A stretch of DNA of 64,000 nt from Trichodesmium sp002260545 (lineage in GTDB: Bacteria > Cyanobacteriota > Cyanobacteriia > Cyanobacteriales > Microcoleaceae). This document shows, in pieces, positions 55,663 to 64,000 of this stretch. The translations under genes were made by a program, and so were the position numbers. Under the pieces are notes generated by a model, which was given only the letters and a program-made list of their open reading frames with translations, was not told the DNA's origin and searched no databases. The stretch is from positions 32,940 to 96,939 of the forward strand of contig NZ_JBNHEQ010000146.1 in NCBI RefSeq assembly GCF_050016015.1. The letters are read 5' to 3'. Within the stretch, counting starts at the first letter, position 1, and every line of letters begins with the position of its first letter.

Positions 55663-55977
55663 AATTATGGATAATGGATAATGGATAATTGATAATTGAT
55701 AATTGATAATTGATAATGGATATATAGCAATCCTAAATTGGTCGTAACAAGTTTTATAATAGTTAAAAAGAGCTGAAAAGCTTCAAAATTCTGACTCCTG
55801 ACTCCTAACTACTCCCAAAATACCACAACCGATCAGAGGATTGCTATATAGATAATTAATAATGGATAATTACCTCTGGTTAAAACCGTTCTTGGTTCTT
55901 GATTGAATATAAAGAAATATTATTTCTTTTTTCCCCTATGGGGATAGACTTTTAACCTGAATTATTTAATCGACCTA
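55663..55977. repeat. Heptamer repeats upstream of nanE
   Basis: GGATAATGGATAATTGATAATTGATAAT runs (in parts) fill about 55670-55722 and recur near 55853-55872. Otherwise no gene or signal is apparent. Confidence 0.6.
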
Positions 55978-56278
55978 GACGTGAAAAAGATATAGATTTT
56001 TTGGAGGAGTAGGGAACAGGGAACAGGAAACATGGAACGGGGAACAGGCGAGATATTTTAACAAAAAAGGCATGAAAAAGGATTTTTCATGGTGACTTTT
56101 CTTTCTTTAGCCGATCTAACTCAAAGGTTTATTTATTTTCCGGAGATGTGTAATGAATAATTATTAATTATTCATTATTCGGTAAAATTAAGTGACACAA
56201 TCATTTTTCCTGTTTTTTTTCGTGAAAATATATTTCCTGTTTCCTACTAGATGCAAAAAGTATATATCTTTTTCACGC
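55978..56278. mobile_element. About 300-bp mini-element with CGTGAAAAAGATATA ends
   Basis: GACGTGAAAAAGATATA at the left pairs with TATATCTTTTTCACG at the right, flanked by CCTA on both sides (one base of overlap ambiguity). The interior has a perfect hairpin CATGAAAAA/TTTTTCATG (56071-56091) and GGGAACAGG heptamers. No coding capacity. The remaining 56279-56426 holds a GGAATGCTCCGCC motif and no gene. Confidence 0.6.
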
Positions 56279-56426
56279 CTATTTCTATTAGTTACTAAGT
56301 AACCATTTCCGTACCGGAATGCTCCGCCAACGGGTATTAGCTGTCAGCTCTGAGCAATAAAACTTTGCCCTTAAGAATAATGTTTATTTGATCGCCCGTC
56401 AAAAGCAATAGTTGACGGCTGAATGC

Positions 56427-59066
56427 TTACGTTATTAATGCTATCATTTTACTTAATAAATATTCGAGATTAATTGGTTTGGTTAAACATTCATCCACAC
56501 CAGCAGTATAATAATATTCCCAATTTATTTCTGTATTAACAGTAGTTAATGCCAAAATTTTAATATTTTTAGTGCTGTTTGTTGTGGATAACTGCTGAAT
56601 AATATCTACACCATCAATTCCTGGTAACTGCATATCTAAAATTACAGCAACAGGCTGCAATAAAATAATTTGTTCTACTGCAGTAGAGCCTTCTATTATC
56701 CATACAACTTTTAATCCTGCTGCTGTCAAAATATCACAAATTATTGTGGCAATTTCTTCTTCTTGTTCAATCAATACTACCGTACCTTGTAAGGATAAAA
56801 TATTGGATGCACTTTCTCCTTTTTGTTTGAGTTTTTCATTTGCTAATTTGAGTGGTTTTGCTGGTAGTTTAACTGTAAAAGTAGAGCCGATATTTACAGT
56901 AGATTCTACTTCAATAATTCCACTATGAAGTTCAACTAATTGCTTTGTCAAAGCTAGACCTAAACCAGTACCACCTTGTTGACGATTATAAGGAGAATCT
57001 AATTGTTGAAATTTCTTAAATAATAGTGGTTTTTGCTCTTCAGAAATTCCCATACCAGTATCTTCTACTTGAAAAACTGCTGTATTTCGATCTCTCATCA
57101 CTTTCAGTCTAACATTTCCCCCACGAGGAGTAAATTTAATTGCATTGCTGAGAAGATTGAATAGAATTTGTTTAACTCTCCTTTGGTCAGCCGTAAATCT
57201 ATCTAAATCTGGATTTACATTCTGTTCAAAAATTAGTTTTACTTCACTTTCTTCAGCTTTTTCTCTAAAATTTTGCCAAAGTTCATAGCTAAGTTTAGAT
57301 AAAGAGAATTCACTAATTTTTAAGACTGTTTTACCTGCTTCTACTTGAGATAAATCTAGAATATCATTGATTAATTCCAGTAGATGTTCACCACTATCAT
57401 GGATTGTTTGTAAATAGGTTCTTTGCTTTTCTATTGGCATAATTTTTGCTCCCCTATTACCATAAGACCACTGCAAAAGAGTTGAAGAAATACCAATAAC
57501 ACAGGTAAGAGGAGTGCGTAATTCATGGCTCATTGTCGCTAAAAATTCACTCTTAGCACGATTAGCTGATTCGGCACTTTGAAGTGCATCATAAAGGTCT
57601 TGGGTTCGTTCAACTACGCGTTTTTCTAAAGTTTGTTTTTGCTTTTGCAATTCTGCATATAATTGAGCTTGATAAATAGCGATCGCTAGATGTTCTGCAA
57701 TTTCTTTGAGAAATCTCTTTTCATTGTTTTGCCAATCTCGCTCAGAACTTTGATGGGCAATTAATAATCCCCACAATTTTTCATCAACTATAATTGGTAC
57801 TACTAATTTTGCTTTGATTTGATGTTGTCGCATCACTTCTAGTAAACAAGGAAATTTACTATAAGCTATTTCGACATCAGCTATGGCATGAACAGAGCTT
57901 TTACTATATTTAACTATAGATCTATTAGGAGGAAAAAAGCAGTTTTCTGCCTCACTAAAACCTAATACAGAAGAAATTTTATCTGATACTAAAGCTTCAT
58001 ATTTCACTGAGCCTCTTTCTTGATTTACTCCTGTAATATTATTTGTTAACAATAAAGAATCATTGAATTGATAAATCAATAATCTGTCTACTTGTAAGAA
58101 TTTTCTCACCTGTTCCACCGCAGTTGATAAAATTTCTGGTAATTCTAAAGTTTGGCGAATTTGAGTTGTGACTTGATTCAGGAGTTTCTCTTGTTCTATT
58201 TGTTGGTGTAGAGCTGTCTCAATAGGTTTACATACTAATGGATAATCTTGATTATTCAACACTGAATCTGATGATGGTAATTGATTATTTTGTAGGAAAT
58301 TAGTTTTTGTTATTAATTCAGTATTAGGAGTAGATATGCCATGAAGATTAACTGTTGAATCATTTATTGATAGTAAATTTGATAGGTCAGGATAATTCTT
58401 TTTTTGCTTGTTTTTTTGAGAATTTTTTAGCTGTAAAACGGAGTCTATATTTTCCCTAGAAGTCAATAGTTTGAGTAATTTTAAAGTGAATTCGCTCTGG
58501 AGATTAGGATTATTCACTTTTAGGTTATTTATTCTAGATTTAAGTTGAGATATAATTATTGATTGACTTTGATCTTTCTCTAGTCGATTAATAATTTGGT
58601 ATACAAAAACTTGAATTGCTTTTGGGTCAAAAGTTAAACCCACATTAAATTGTAAATTTTCCACATTTCCCCTTTTCAAGGGAAAGCTAAAAGAGTTAGA
58701 TTGGAAATTATAATTTTGTTGTTGTTGTTCTCTTTTCTGGGTTTGATTGTTTGATAACTCCTTAACTACTTTGCCCCACAAAAGTCCATTAAACTCCTTG
58801 GAAATAACTACTGTAAACTTTACCCCTGGAAACATAAGGTATTGAGTGGTGGCAAATATATCTTCTGTAATGACTATGCTTTCTAGACCTTGAGATGTCT
58901 GTTGTAATAGCTGACTTAATAGCTCAAGTGTATTCAAAGGCAAAGTTAAGCTTGGTTTTGCAGGTGGAAAACTGGGCATTTCCCTGCTTGTTTTGTATGA
59001 AATGGCCATAATACTATTCCGGAGCAGGATAGGACAAAGAGTATTGTTTGTGCAATCATCAAACAC
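56427..59066 (-). CDS. Hybrid sensor histidine kinase (DICT-like N-terminus, GAF, HisKA, HATPase_c, receiver)
   Basis: 879 residues, no membrane helix. The N-terminal region (about 40-210) resembles the DICT-type sensory domain (LTLPLNTLELLSQLLQQTSQ) seen in cyanobacterial kinases. A GAF domain covers about 300-470 and is phytochrome-like in sequence without an obvious chromophore Cys. A coiled coil leads to HisKA with the phosphoacceptor His514 (MSHELRTPL). HATPase_c (about 625-745) has NLLSNAIKFTPRGG and QQGGTGLGLALTKQL. The receiver (about 755-875) has Asp811 (LDMQLPGIDG) and a late Lys in CLTKPINL. The real start may be Met20 (59009, MAISYKTS). It is divergent from the CBS-like gene; the ligand is unknown. 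Confidence 0.9.
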   Translation of the reverse strand: MFDDCTNNTLCPILLRNSIMAISYKTSREMPSFPPAKPSLTLPLNTLELLSQLLQQTSQGLESIVITEDIFATTQYLMFPGVKFTVVISKEFNGLLWGKVVKELSNNQTQKREQQQQNYNFQSNSFSFPLKRGNVENLQFNVGLTFDPKAIQVFVYQIINRLEKDQSQSIIISQLKSRINNLKVNNPNLQSEFTLKLLKLLTSRENIDSVLQLKNSQKNKQKKNYPDLSNLLSINDSTVNLHGISTPNTELITKTNFLQNNQLPSSDSVLNNQDYPLVCKPIETALHQQIEQEKLLNQVTTQIRQTLELPEILSTAVEQVRKFLQVDRLLIYQFNDSLLLTNNITGVNQERGSVKYEALVSDKISSVLGFSEAENCFFPPNRSIVKYSKSSVHAIADVEIAYSKFPCLLEVMRQHQIKAKLVVPIIVDEKLWGLLIAHQSSERDWQNNEKRFLKEIAEHLAIAIYQAQLYAELQKQKQTLEKRVVERTQDLYDALQSAESANRAKSEFLATMSHELRTPLTCVIGISSTLLQWSYGNRGAKIMPIEKQRTYLQTIHDSGEHLLELINDILDLSQVEAGKTVLKISEFSLSKLSYELWQNFREKAEESEVKLIFEQNVNPDLDRFTADQRRVKQILFNLLSNAIKFTPRGGNVRLKVMRDRNTAVFQVEDTGMGISEEQKPLLFKKFQQLDSPYNRQQGGTGLGLALTKQLVELHSGIIEVESTVNIGSTFTVKLPAKPLKLANEKLKQKGESASNILSLQGTVVLIEQEEEIATIICDILTAAGLKVVWIIEGSTAVEQIILLQPVAVILDMQLPGIDGVDIIQQLSTTNSTKNIKILALTTVNTEINWEYYYTAGVDECLTKPINLEYLLSKMIALIT

Positions 59067-59165
59067 GGATTAGATTTTAGATTTTTGCATCTAACCGTAA
59101 ATTAATCCAACCTAACATATCCTCATAAAATATTGTTCATACAGCTTATTTCTAGATTAATTTCA

Positions 59166-59780
59166 ATGATTAACCTAACCCAGCTTACACTCAATTCTAC
59201 TATCGGAAACTTGCCTTCCCACGATTTCCAAGTTAATTCTGCTACTTTAGGACAGATAGTAGCTGAAAAATTTAGACTAAAACCAGAATTACCCGGAGTT
59301 ATTATTACTCAAAGTACACAAATGTTGGGTATGATTTCCCAAATCAGATTCCTAGAATATATGAAATTACCTGAAAAGAAAAAAGTTTATTATAGATGTC
59401 CTGTCCGTGAATTGTTAGATTTTCTCAACACTCCTCCTCTAGTTCTTTCTGAAAATTTTCAAATTAATGCAGCAGCTATCACTGCACTAAATAGACCAAA
59501 AGAGTATGTTTATGAACCTATAATTATAGTCTTATCTAATGGCAGCTTGAGATTGATAGATTTACATGATTTACTATTAGCACAATCAGAAATTGTACTA
59601 AACTTAGATAAAAAGCTGCAAGAGGAAACGGAGAAATCTGAATCAGAAACCCCAGAATTGTATCCAGAAGAAAATGACGATGATGAACCTACTGGTTTTC
59701 TCTTAGAGTCAAAACCCCTGATCAAAAAAATTGAAAATAAACTCAAACAGCAAAAAAATCAATCAAACAAGCAACTATAA
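59166..59780 (+). CDS. CBS-pair-like protein divergent from the histidine kinase
   Basis: 204 residues from ATG 59166 (MINLTQLTL); an 11-residue longer reading from 59133 is possible. The body resembles a CBS domain pair: GQIVAEKFRLKPELPGVIIT, GMISQIRFLEYM, CPVRELLDF, LVLSENFQINAAAITALNRP and EPIIIVLSNGSLRLIDLHDLLLAQS. The C-terminal tail is highly charged (EETEKSESETPELYPEENDD). CBS pairs usually bind adenine nucleotides, so it might sense energy state; a partnership with the divergent kinase is inference from position. Confidence 0.65.
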   Translation: MINLTQLTLNSTIGNLPSHDFQVNSATLGQIVAEKFRLKPELPGVIITQSTQMLGMISQIRFLEYMKLPEKKKVYYRCPVRELLDFLNTPPLVLSENFQINAAAITALNRPKEYVYEPIIIVLSNGSLRLIDLHDLLLAQSEIVLNLDKKLQEETEKSESETPELYPEENDDDEPTGFLLESKPLIKKIENKLKQQKNQSNKQL

Positions 59781-60207
59781 AAAATAGTTCATTTATAGCT
59801 TATAATTTATTTTTTCTGACATATTTTTTTCAATTAACTATCAAAAATACCTGAAATTAACCAATAGTTATAAATTGCCAAGATGTAACCTGTATCTAAA
59901 ATCTGTCAAAAATCCCAAAATACATTAAAACTCTGAATTTATGATGGTGGTTTCTAATTCCAAGATATTTTATTGACAACCAAATTCAGAACTAAAGTAT
60001 TTACATTAATCTATAAATACAGTAAACTCAAATTAGGGTATAACTAAATATGAAGAGCTGCTAGGTTATTGGAATATGTGGAATATCCCTCTTATAAATT
60101 ACAACTTAAGCATAATAAGTCAACTATTCCTGAAACTAAAAATTACTGGCCTAATAGCTTCAATCATAAATATTATATCTGAATCAATTAAACTTAGGAG
60201 AAAGATA
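59781..60207. promoter_or_regulatory. Intergenic region with the sulfotransferase ribosome-binding site
   Basis: AT-rich and without repeats of note. AGGAG at 60196-60200, 7 bp before ATG 60208, decides the start of the sulfotransferase. A longer reading from 60076 (MWNIPLINYNLS..) lacks family similarity. Confidence 0.55.
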
Positions 60208-61098
60208 ATGAAGTTACCAACTTTTTTAGTCGTAGGTATAGAGAAAGCAGGAACTACATCAATTTATCAATATTTAAACCAACATCCCCAAGTTTATATG
60301 AGTCCTGTCAAAGAAACAAACTTTTTAGAGAGAGATTGGGAAAATTTTCAAGGGAAACCAAATCCAAAAAGAATTGATACTTGGGAAAAATACTGCAACC
60401 TTTTTAACAATGTCCAAGAGGAAATTGCTATTGGTGAAGTATCTCCTAATTATCTTTTTCATTATAAATCTTCATCTGAAAGGATTATTAAATATGTTCC
60501 TGATGTTAAAATGATAGCTATCCTCAGAAATCCAGTAGATAGAGCTTATTCTGACTATCTAATGCACCTTCGTGATTCAATAAATGTAGAAAAAGTTCGT
60601 TCTTTAACTGAACAAGTTGAATTTCGTGCTGATACTTCTTTTACTCTTAAAAAAGGATTGTACTATACTCCAGTCAAGTATTATTTTGATACTTTTGGCA
60701 AAGAAAGAGTAAAAATTTATCTCTATAATGACTTGTCTGAAGATTCATCGACAATGATGCAGGATATGTATCAATTTATTGGGGTAGATAGTAACTTTAT
60801 TCCAGATACTTCTAAGCGTCAACAAGTTGCTGTAGTTCCTAAAAACCAATCTATAAATAATTTAATTAAAACTAAAAATCCTCTAAGATCAGCAGTTTCA
60901 TCTGTTTTAAAAGTGGTGATGCCTCTGGAAATGCGACAAAAATTACGCTCTGGTTTAATTAATTTAAATTCAGGAGGTAAAGAACTAAAACCTCTTACTT
61001 CAGAAGAGCGTCAACTATTAACTGACTTCTACCGTGAAGATATTTTCAAGCTACAAGATTTGATTCAAAGAGACCTTTCATCTTGGTTAGCAGTTTAA
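60208..61098 (+). CDS. PAPS-dependent sulfotransferase
   Basis: 296-residue cytosolic enzyme of the Sulfotransfer family, which transfers sulfate from 3'-phosphoadenylyl sulfate to a hydroxyl or amine group. The 5'-phosphosulfate-binding loop is VGIEKAGTTSIYQYLNQHP (about 9-27) and the 3'-phosphate motif is MIAILRNPVDRAYSDYLMHL. GLYYTPVKYYFDTFGKERVKIYLYNDL matches the next conserved block. Length and order are normal. The acceptor may be a polysaccharide or lipid sugar, which fits an envelope-rich neighbourhood but is not shown by sequence. Confidence 0.92.
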   Translation: MKLPTFLVVGIEKAGTTSIYQYLNQHPQVYMSPVKETNFLERDWENFQGKPNPKRIDTWEKYCNLFNNVQEEIAIGEVSPNYLFHYKSSSERIIKYVPDVKMIAILRNPVDRAYSDYLMHLRDSINVEKVRSLTEQVEFRADTSFTLKKGLYYTPVKYYFDTFGKERVKIYLYNDLSEDSSTMMQDMYQFIGVDSNFIPDTSKRQQVAVVPKNQSINNLIKTKNPLRSAVSSVLKVVMPLEMRQKLRSGLINLNSGGKELKPLTSEERQLLTDFYREDIFKLQDLIQRDLSSWLAV

Positions 61099-61650
61099 AT
61101 ATTACATTATAGAGATTAGGAATTAGGGAGTAGGGAAGATGTGTTGGAAGATAGGGTAGAAACCAAAAATATTTACCCTGTTAATTGTACGATATTAATA
61201 ACCAAATCTGCTGTAATAGATAGAATGGTATGAATATAGGAAATTACTCATTAATTTCCTATATTAAAACTCTTGATAAATTATAGTTTTACATTTGATT
61301 TTTTTCTCTCAGTTATTGTAAGCATTCAGCAATGTGGATAATTTCCTTCCCCATTTTAGAATTTACAGTTTAAGCTTCTTATTCAGAATTAATATTTATA
61401 ATCAGCAATTAAAATTTAAGTATTCCGAAAATAATAAGGATAAGAATATGATAACTCTTCAGTAACTCTGTTGTTTGTGATCTAATACTTATTATTACTT
61501 CGTTACCACTACCAAATTTCAATAGATAATCAACCGTGTTTTGCCAAACTTAAATATTAATTTTTCCTCACAATAAGCATAATTACTAATATTAATACAA
61601 CAAAAATATACTTTGATACGATAGAAAACTTGATGTCACAATTTTTCTGA
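61099..61650. other. AT-rich intergenic region
   Basis: No gene, repeat family or RNA was recognised, apart from a short GGGAGTAGGGAAG remnant near 61127. The in-frame TGA at 61648-61650 marks the upstream limit of the pseudogene that follows. Confidence 0.4.
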
Positions 61651-63960
61651 TTTAATTACTATGAAGATGGTAATAGTGGTTTAGGAGGAGCAATACTTTT
61701 AGCAAATAATTCCCACATTACTAATATTACTAACACAACTATTGCTAATAATTATGCTGGATTTCAAGGTGGAGGTTTCTGGGGCGGTAACTCAAATACT
61801 ACTTGAAAAAATACTATTGTTGCCTATAATGAAGCTAACAATGGTGGTAATGATTGGAATATTAATCATCACACAGGAACTCAGTTTAGTGATGGTGGTG
61901 GAAATATTCAGTCTAATGAACTTAATCCTAATGATACGAAAGTAACAGCAGGAGTAATACTTACTGACCCTTTATTGGCAGATTTGCAAGAAGTAAATAA
62001 TATTTTCATACATCCTCTATTAAAAAATAGTCCTGCTATTGATGCAGGAGTTAATGCTGATGCACCGACTACAGATCAGTTAGGTAATACTCGTCCTGTT
62101 GATGGCGATAATAATGGGAGTGAAATTACTGATGTTGGTGCTGTTGAGTTTATTACTGCATCTTCAGACCCTGAAACTGGAGATAACGATAACAACATTT
62201 TAACAGTAACCAATAATAATGATAGTGGTATTGGTTCCTTAAGACAAGCGATCGCCCATGCCAACCCAGGAGACACAATTGAATTTGACTCCAGTTTAGC
62301 TAATCAAACTATTACCCTAACTTCTGGTCAATTAGAAATAGATAAAGACCTAACTATTGATGGTGAAAATGCTCAAAGTTTAACTATTAGTGGCAAGAAT
62401 GCCCATCGAGTTTTAGAGACAGGTAATCGAAAAAATATTACTATCAGAAATCTGACAATTGCCAATGGCAGAACCAACCAATCAGGGGAAGCAGGAAATG
62501 GAGCAGGAATTAAAACTGGTTTTGAAAGCACGCTAACTGTAGAAAACAGCACCTTTGAAAATAACGTAACCTCTGGAGAAGGAGGCGGTGCTATTTGGGT
62601 AGAGAATAGCAGTAATACGACAATTATTAACAGTAAGTTTGACAACAACGATGCTACTGCTGGAAGAAGCGAAAGAGGCGGCGGTGCAATTTCTACAAAT
62701 GGTCTTGCTGTTCTGACAATTCAAAATAGTGAGTTTACAAATAACAAAGGAATTAACGGCGGTGCCCTCAATACTCCTTCAACAGCTTTGACGGTAGAAA
62801 ATTCAACATTTACCAATAACAACACCAGTGCAGGCATTGACTTCTCTAGAGGACTTGGAGGCGCAATATATACCGATGGAGTTTCTGCCAGTTCCGTTGG
62901 CGAAAACGGCACAATCGCAATTCGTGATACCCTGTTTGAAGGAAATACAGGTGCAGGTGCAGGCGGGGCTACATTTTTGTATATTTACCAAGGTAATAAT
63001 GTAATCATTGAAAATACAACTGTTATCAACAATTCAGTCATCACATCCACTATAGATGGTGTCAACATGGCTCATGGTGGAGGAATACGAATCGGCACTG
63101 GCCAAAGTTCGGCAAACAGCGGTCAGGGAAATTTTACAATCAGCAATACTACTTTCGCCGGAAATACAGCAGAAAGTCAGGGTGGTGGATTGTGGATTGA
63201 CGCCAACTCAGACTTAACCAGAGCTGAGGTTGTTAACAGTACCTTTTCCGAGAACAGAACAGAAAGTCCAGATGGTACAACGGGTTTGGGAGGTGCAATC
63301 TTTACCTACTCACCTACGACAATTACCAACACGACAATTACTAACAATTATGCAGCAAATATTTCAGGTGCGATTCACACTAGAGAGACTGTAGCTCCTG
63401 ATATTGAAGTGAGAAATACGATTTTTGACCGCAACACGGCTGGTAATGTATATGGCATTAGCCAACAAACACACTATCAACTGACTGACAGGGGAGGTAA
63501 CTTGCAATTTCCTGCAGTAGATAAGGAAGACCAATTAGTGACGGCGAATATGGCAATTGGTGATCCTCAGTTGGCAGAGTTGCAAGAAGTTGATGGTTTC
63601 TTGGTTCATCCTTTGTCAGATGGTAGTGCTGCTATTGATAAAGGAACTAATACTGATGTACCTACTACAGATCAGTTAGGCAATACTCGCTCTGTTGATG
63701 GCGATAATAATGGTAGTAGCATTACAGATATTGGTGCTGTTGAATTTGTTGCTGCATCTCCAGACCCTGAACCTGGAAATAATCTACCTACAAATATTCA
63801 ATTAGATAATAATTCTATTGCAGAAAATAGTAATAATGGAACAGTGGTAGGTACTCTAACTACAACTGACTCTGATGTTGATGATACTCACACTTATACA
63901 TTATTAAATGATGGGGATGGTCGTTTTGTTGTGGATGGAGACCGAATATCGGGACTTTAG
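61651..63960 (+). pseudogene. Broken parallel beta-helix surface-protein gene with choice-of-anchor-Q-type repeats
   Basis: The frame YEDGNSGLGGAILLANNSHI runs from 61657 to an internal TGA at 61804-61806, then continues in the same frame (KNTIVAYNEANNGGNDWNIN) to 63960. It encodes right-handed beta-helix coils (GGAIxT..ITNTTITNN, SGEGGGAIWVENSSNTTI) and two copies of PTTDQLGNTRxVDGDNNGS followed by ITDxGAVEF (about 62070-62155 and 63660-63745). The 3' end is a cadherin-like module that stops abruptly at FVVDGDRISGL-TAG, where relatives continue. No start codon with a Shine-Dalgarno is present: 61975 is a TTG. The gene is therefore truncated at both ends and carries at least one nonsense codon. 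The parent type is a large secreted adhesin-like protein, possibly related to the giant gene at 8319-15819. Confidence 0.8.
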
Positions 63961-64000
63961 TGAAAAAATAGTAAAAAAAAGGGTATAATATATATCTGAT

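Noticed and set aside
60076..60207. Longer N-terminus of the sulfotransferase
   Set aside because: AGGAG at 60196 and the family start (MKLPTFLVVGIEKAG) favour ATG 60208.
61742..61945. 67-codon hydrophobic open frame
   Set aside because: It is out of frame with the beta-helix pseudogene that covers the same DNA and has no family character.

Overview
The window looks like chromosomal DNA of a filamentous, repeat-rich marine cyanobacterium of the Trichodesmium/Okeania type. This is inferred from AT-rich DNA, scattered HIP1 octamers (GCGATCGC), heptamer short tandem repeats, long non-coding stretches crowded with small palindromic elements, and typically cyanobacterial proteins (CYP110-like P450, SLH/OprB porin, TPR-CHAT protein, DUF4347/RTX giant protein, XisF-like recombinase). 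No rRNA, tRNA, CRISPR array or complete transposase gene was recognised. Three runs of exactly 100 N (10567-10666, 12440-12539, 38066-38165) are scaffold gaps, all inside tandem repeats.

Layout. 1-2641: a partial reading frame, then two ABC permeases of the nucleoside/BMP type. 2642-3060: nested mini-elements. 3061-7332: cytochrome P450 (minus) and glycogen phosphorylase (plus). 7333-8318: nested mobile elements. 8319-15819: one giant cell-surface gene (DUF4347, propeller, Ig/cadherin-like tandem repeats, PT linker, RTX repeats) split only by scaffold gaps. 16903-20876: VOC protein, a serine-recombinase-like protein lacking its active-site residues, and a membrane protein. 21665-25226: a GT39-like membrane protein and two tandem paralogous six-helix membrane proteins. 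25719-30119: S9 peptidase and an Ig/propeller membrane protein. 31212-37813: ArnT-like glycosyltransferase, GNAT, zinc-ribbon membrane protein, surE, pheS. 37814-41605: SH3 protein and large tandem-repeat arrays, including a degenerate IS200/IS605-like element and a 283-bp palindrome array. 41606-48951: SLH porin, TPR protein, TPR-CHAT protein. 49188-50457: an exonuclease pseudogene broken by a mini-element, and a DUF4258-like protein. 52121-61098: PBP2, NanE, hybrid histidine kinase, CBS-like protein, sulfotransferase. 61651-63960: a broken parallel beta-helix surface-protein gene.

How genes work together. Most genes stand alone, separated by mobile debris, so few operons can be argued. Reasonable groupings are the two permeases (one importer), the histidine kinase with the divergent CBS-like gene, and the tandem six-helix pair. 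Envelope functions dominate (porin, PBP2, two GT39-type enzymes, sulfotransferase, giant RTX protein).

The most informative signal is the mini-element landscape. One superfamily has ends TAT..(A/G)TCCGG and 3-bp TNA target duplications. A 101-bp family has TA duplications. Members are nested in each other, and in one case sit inside a gene such that removing the element restores the reading frame exactly. TNA-type elements sit on or within a few bases of several stop codons, and one supplies the last codons and the stop of the S9 peptidase gene.
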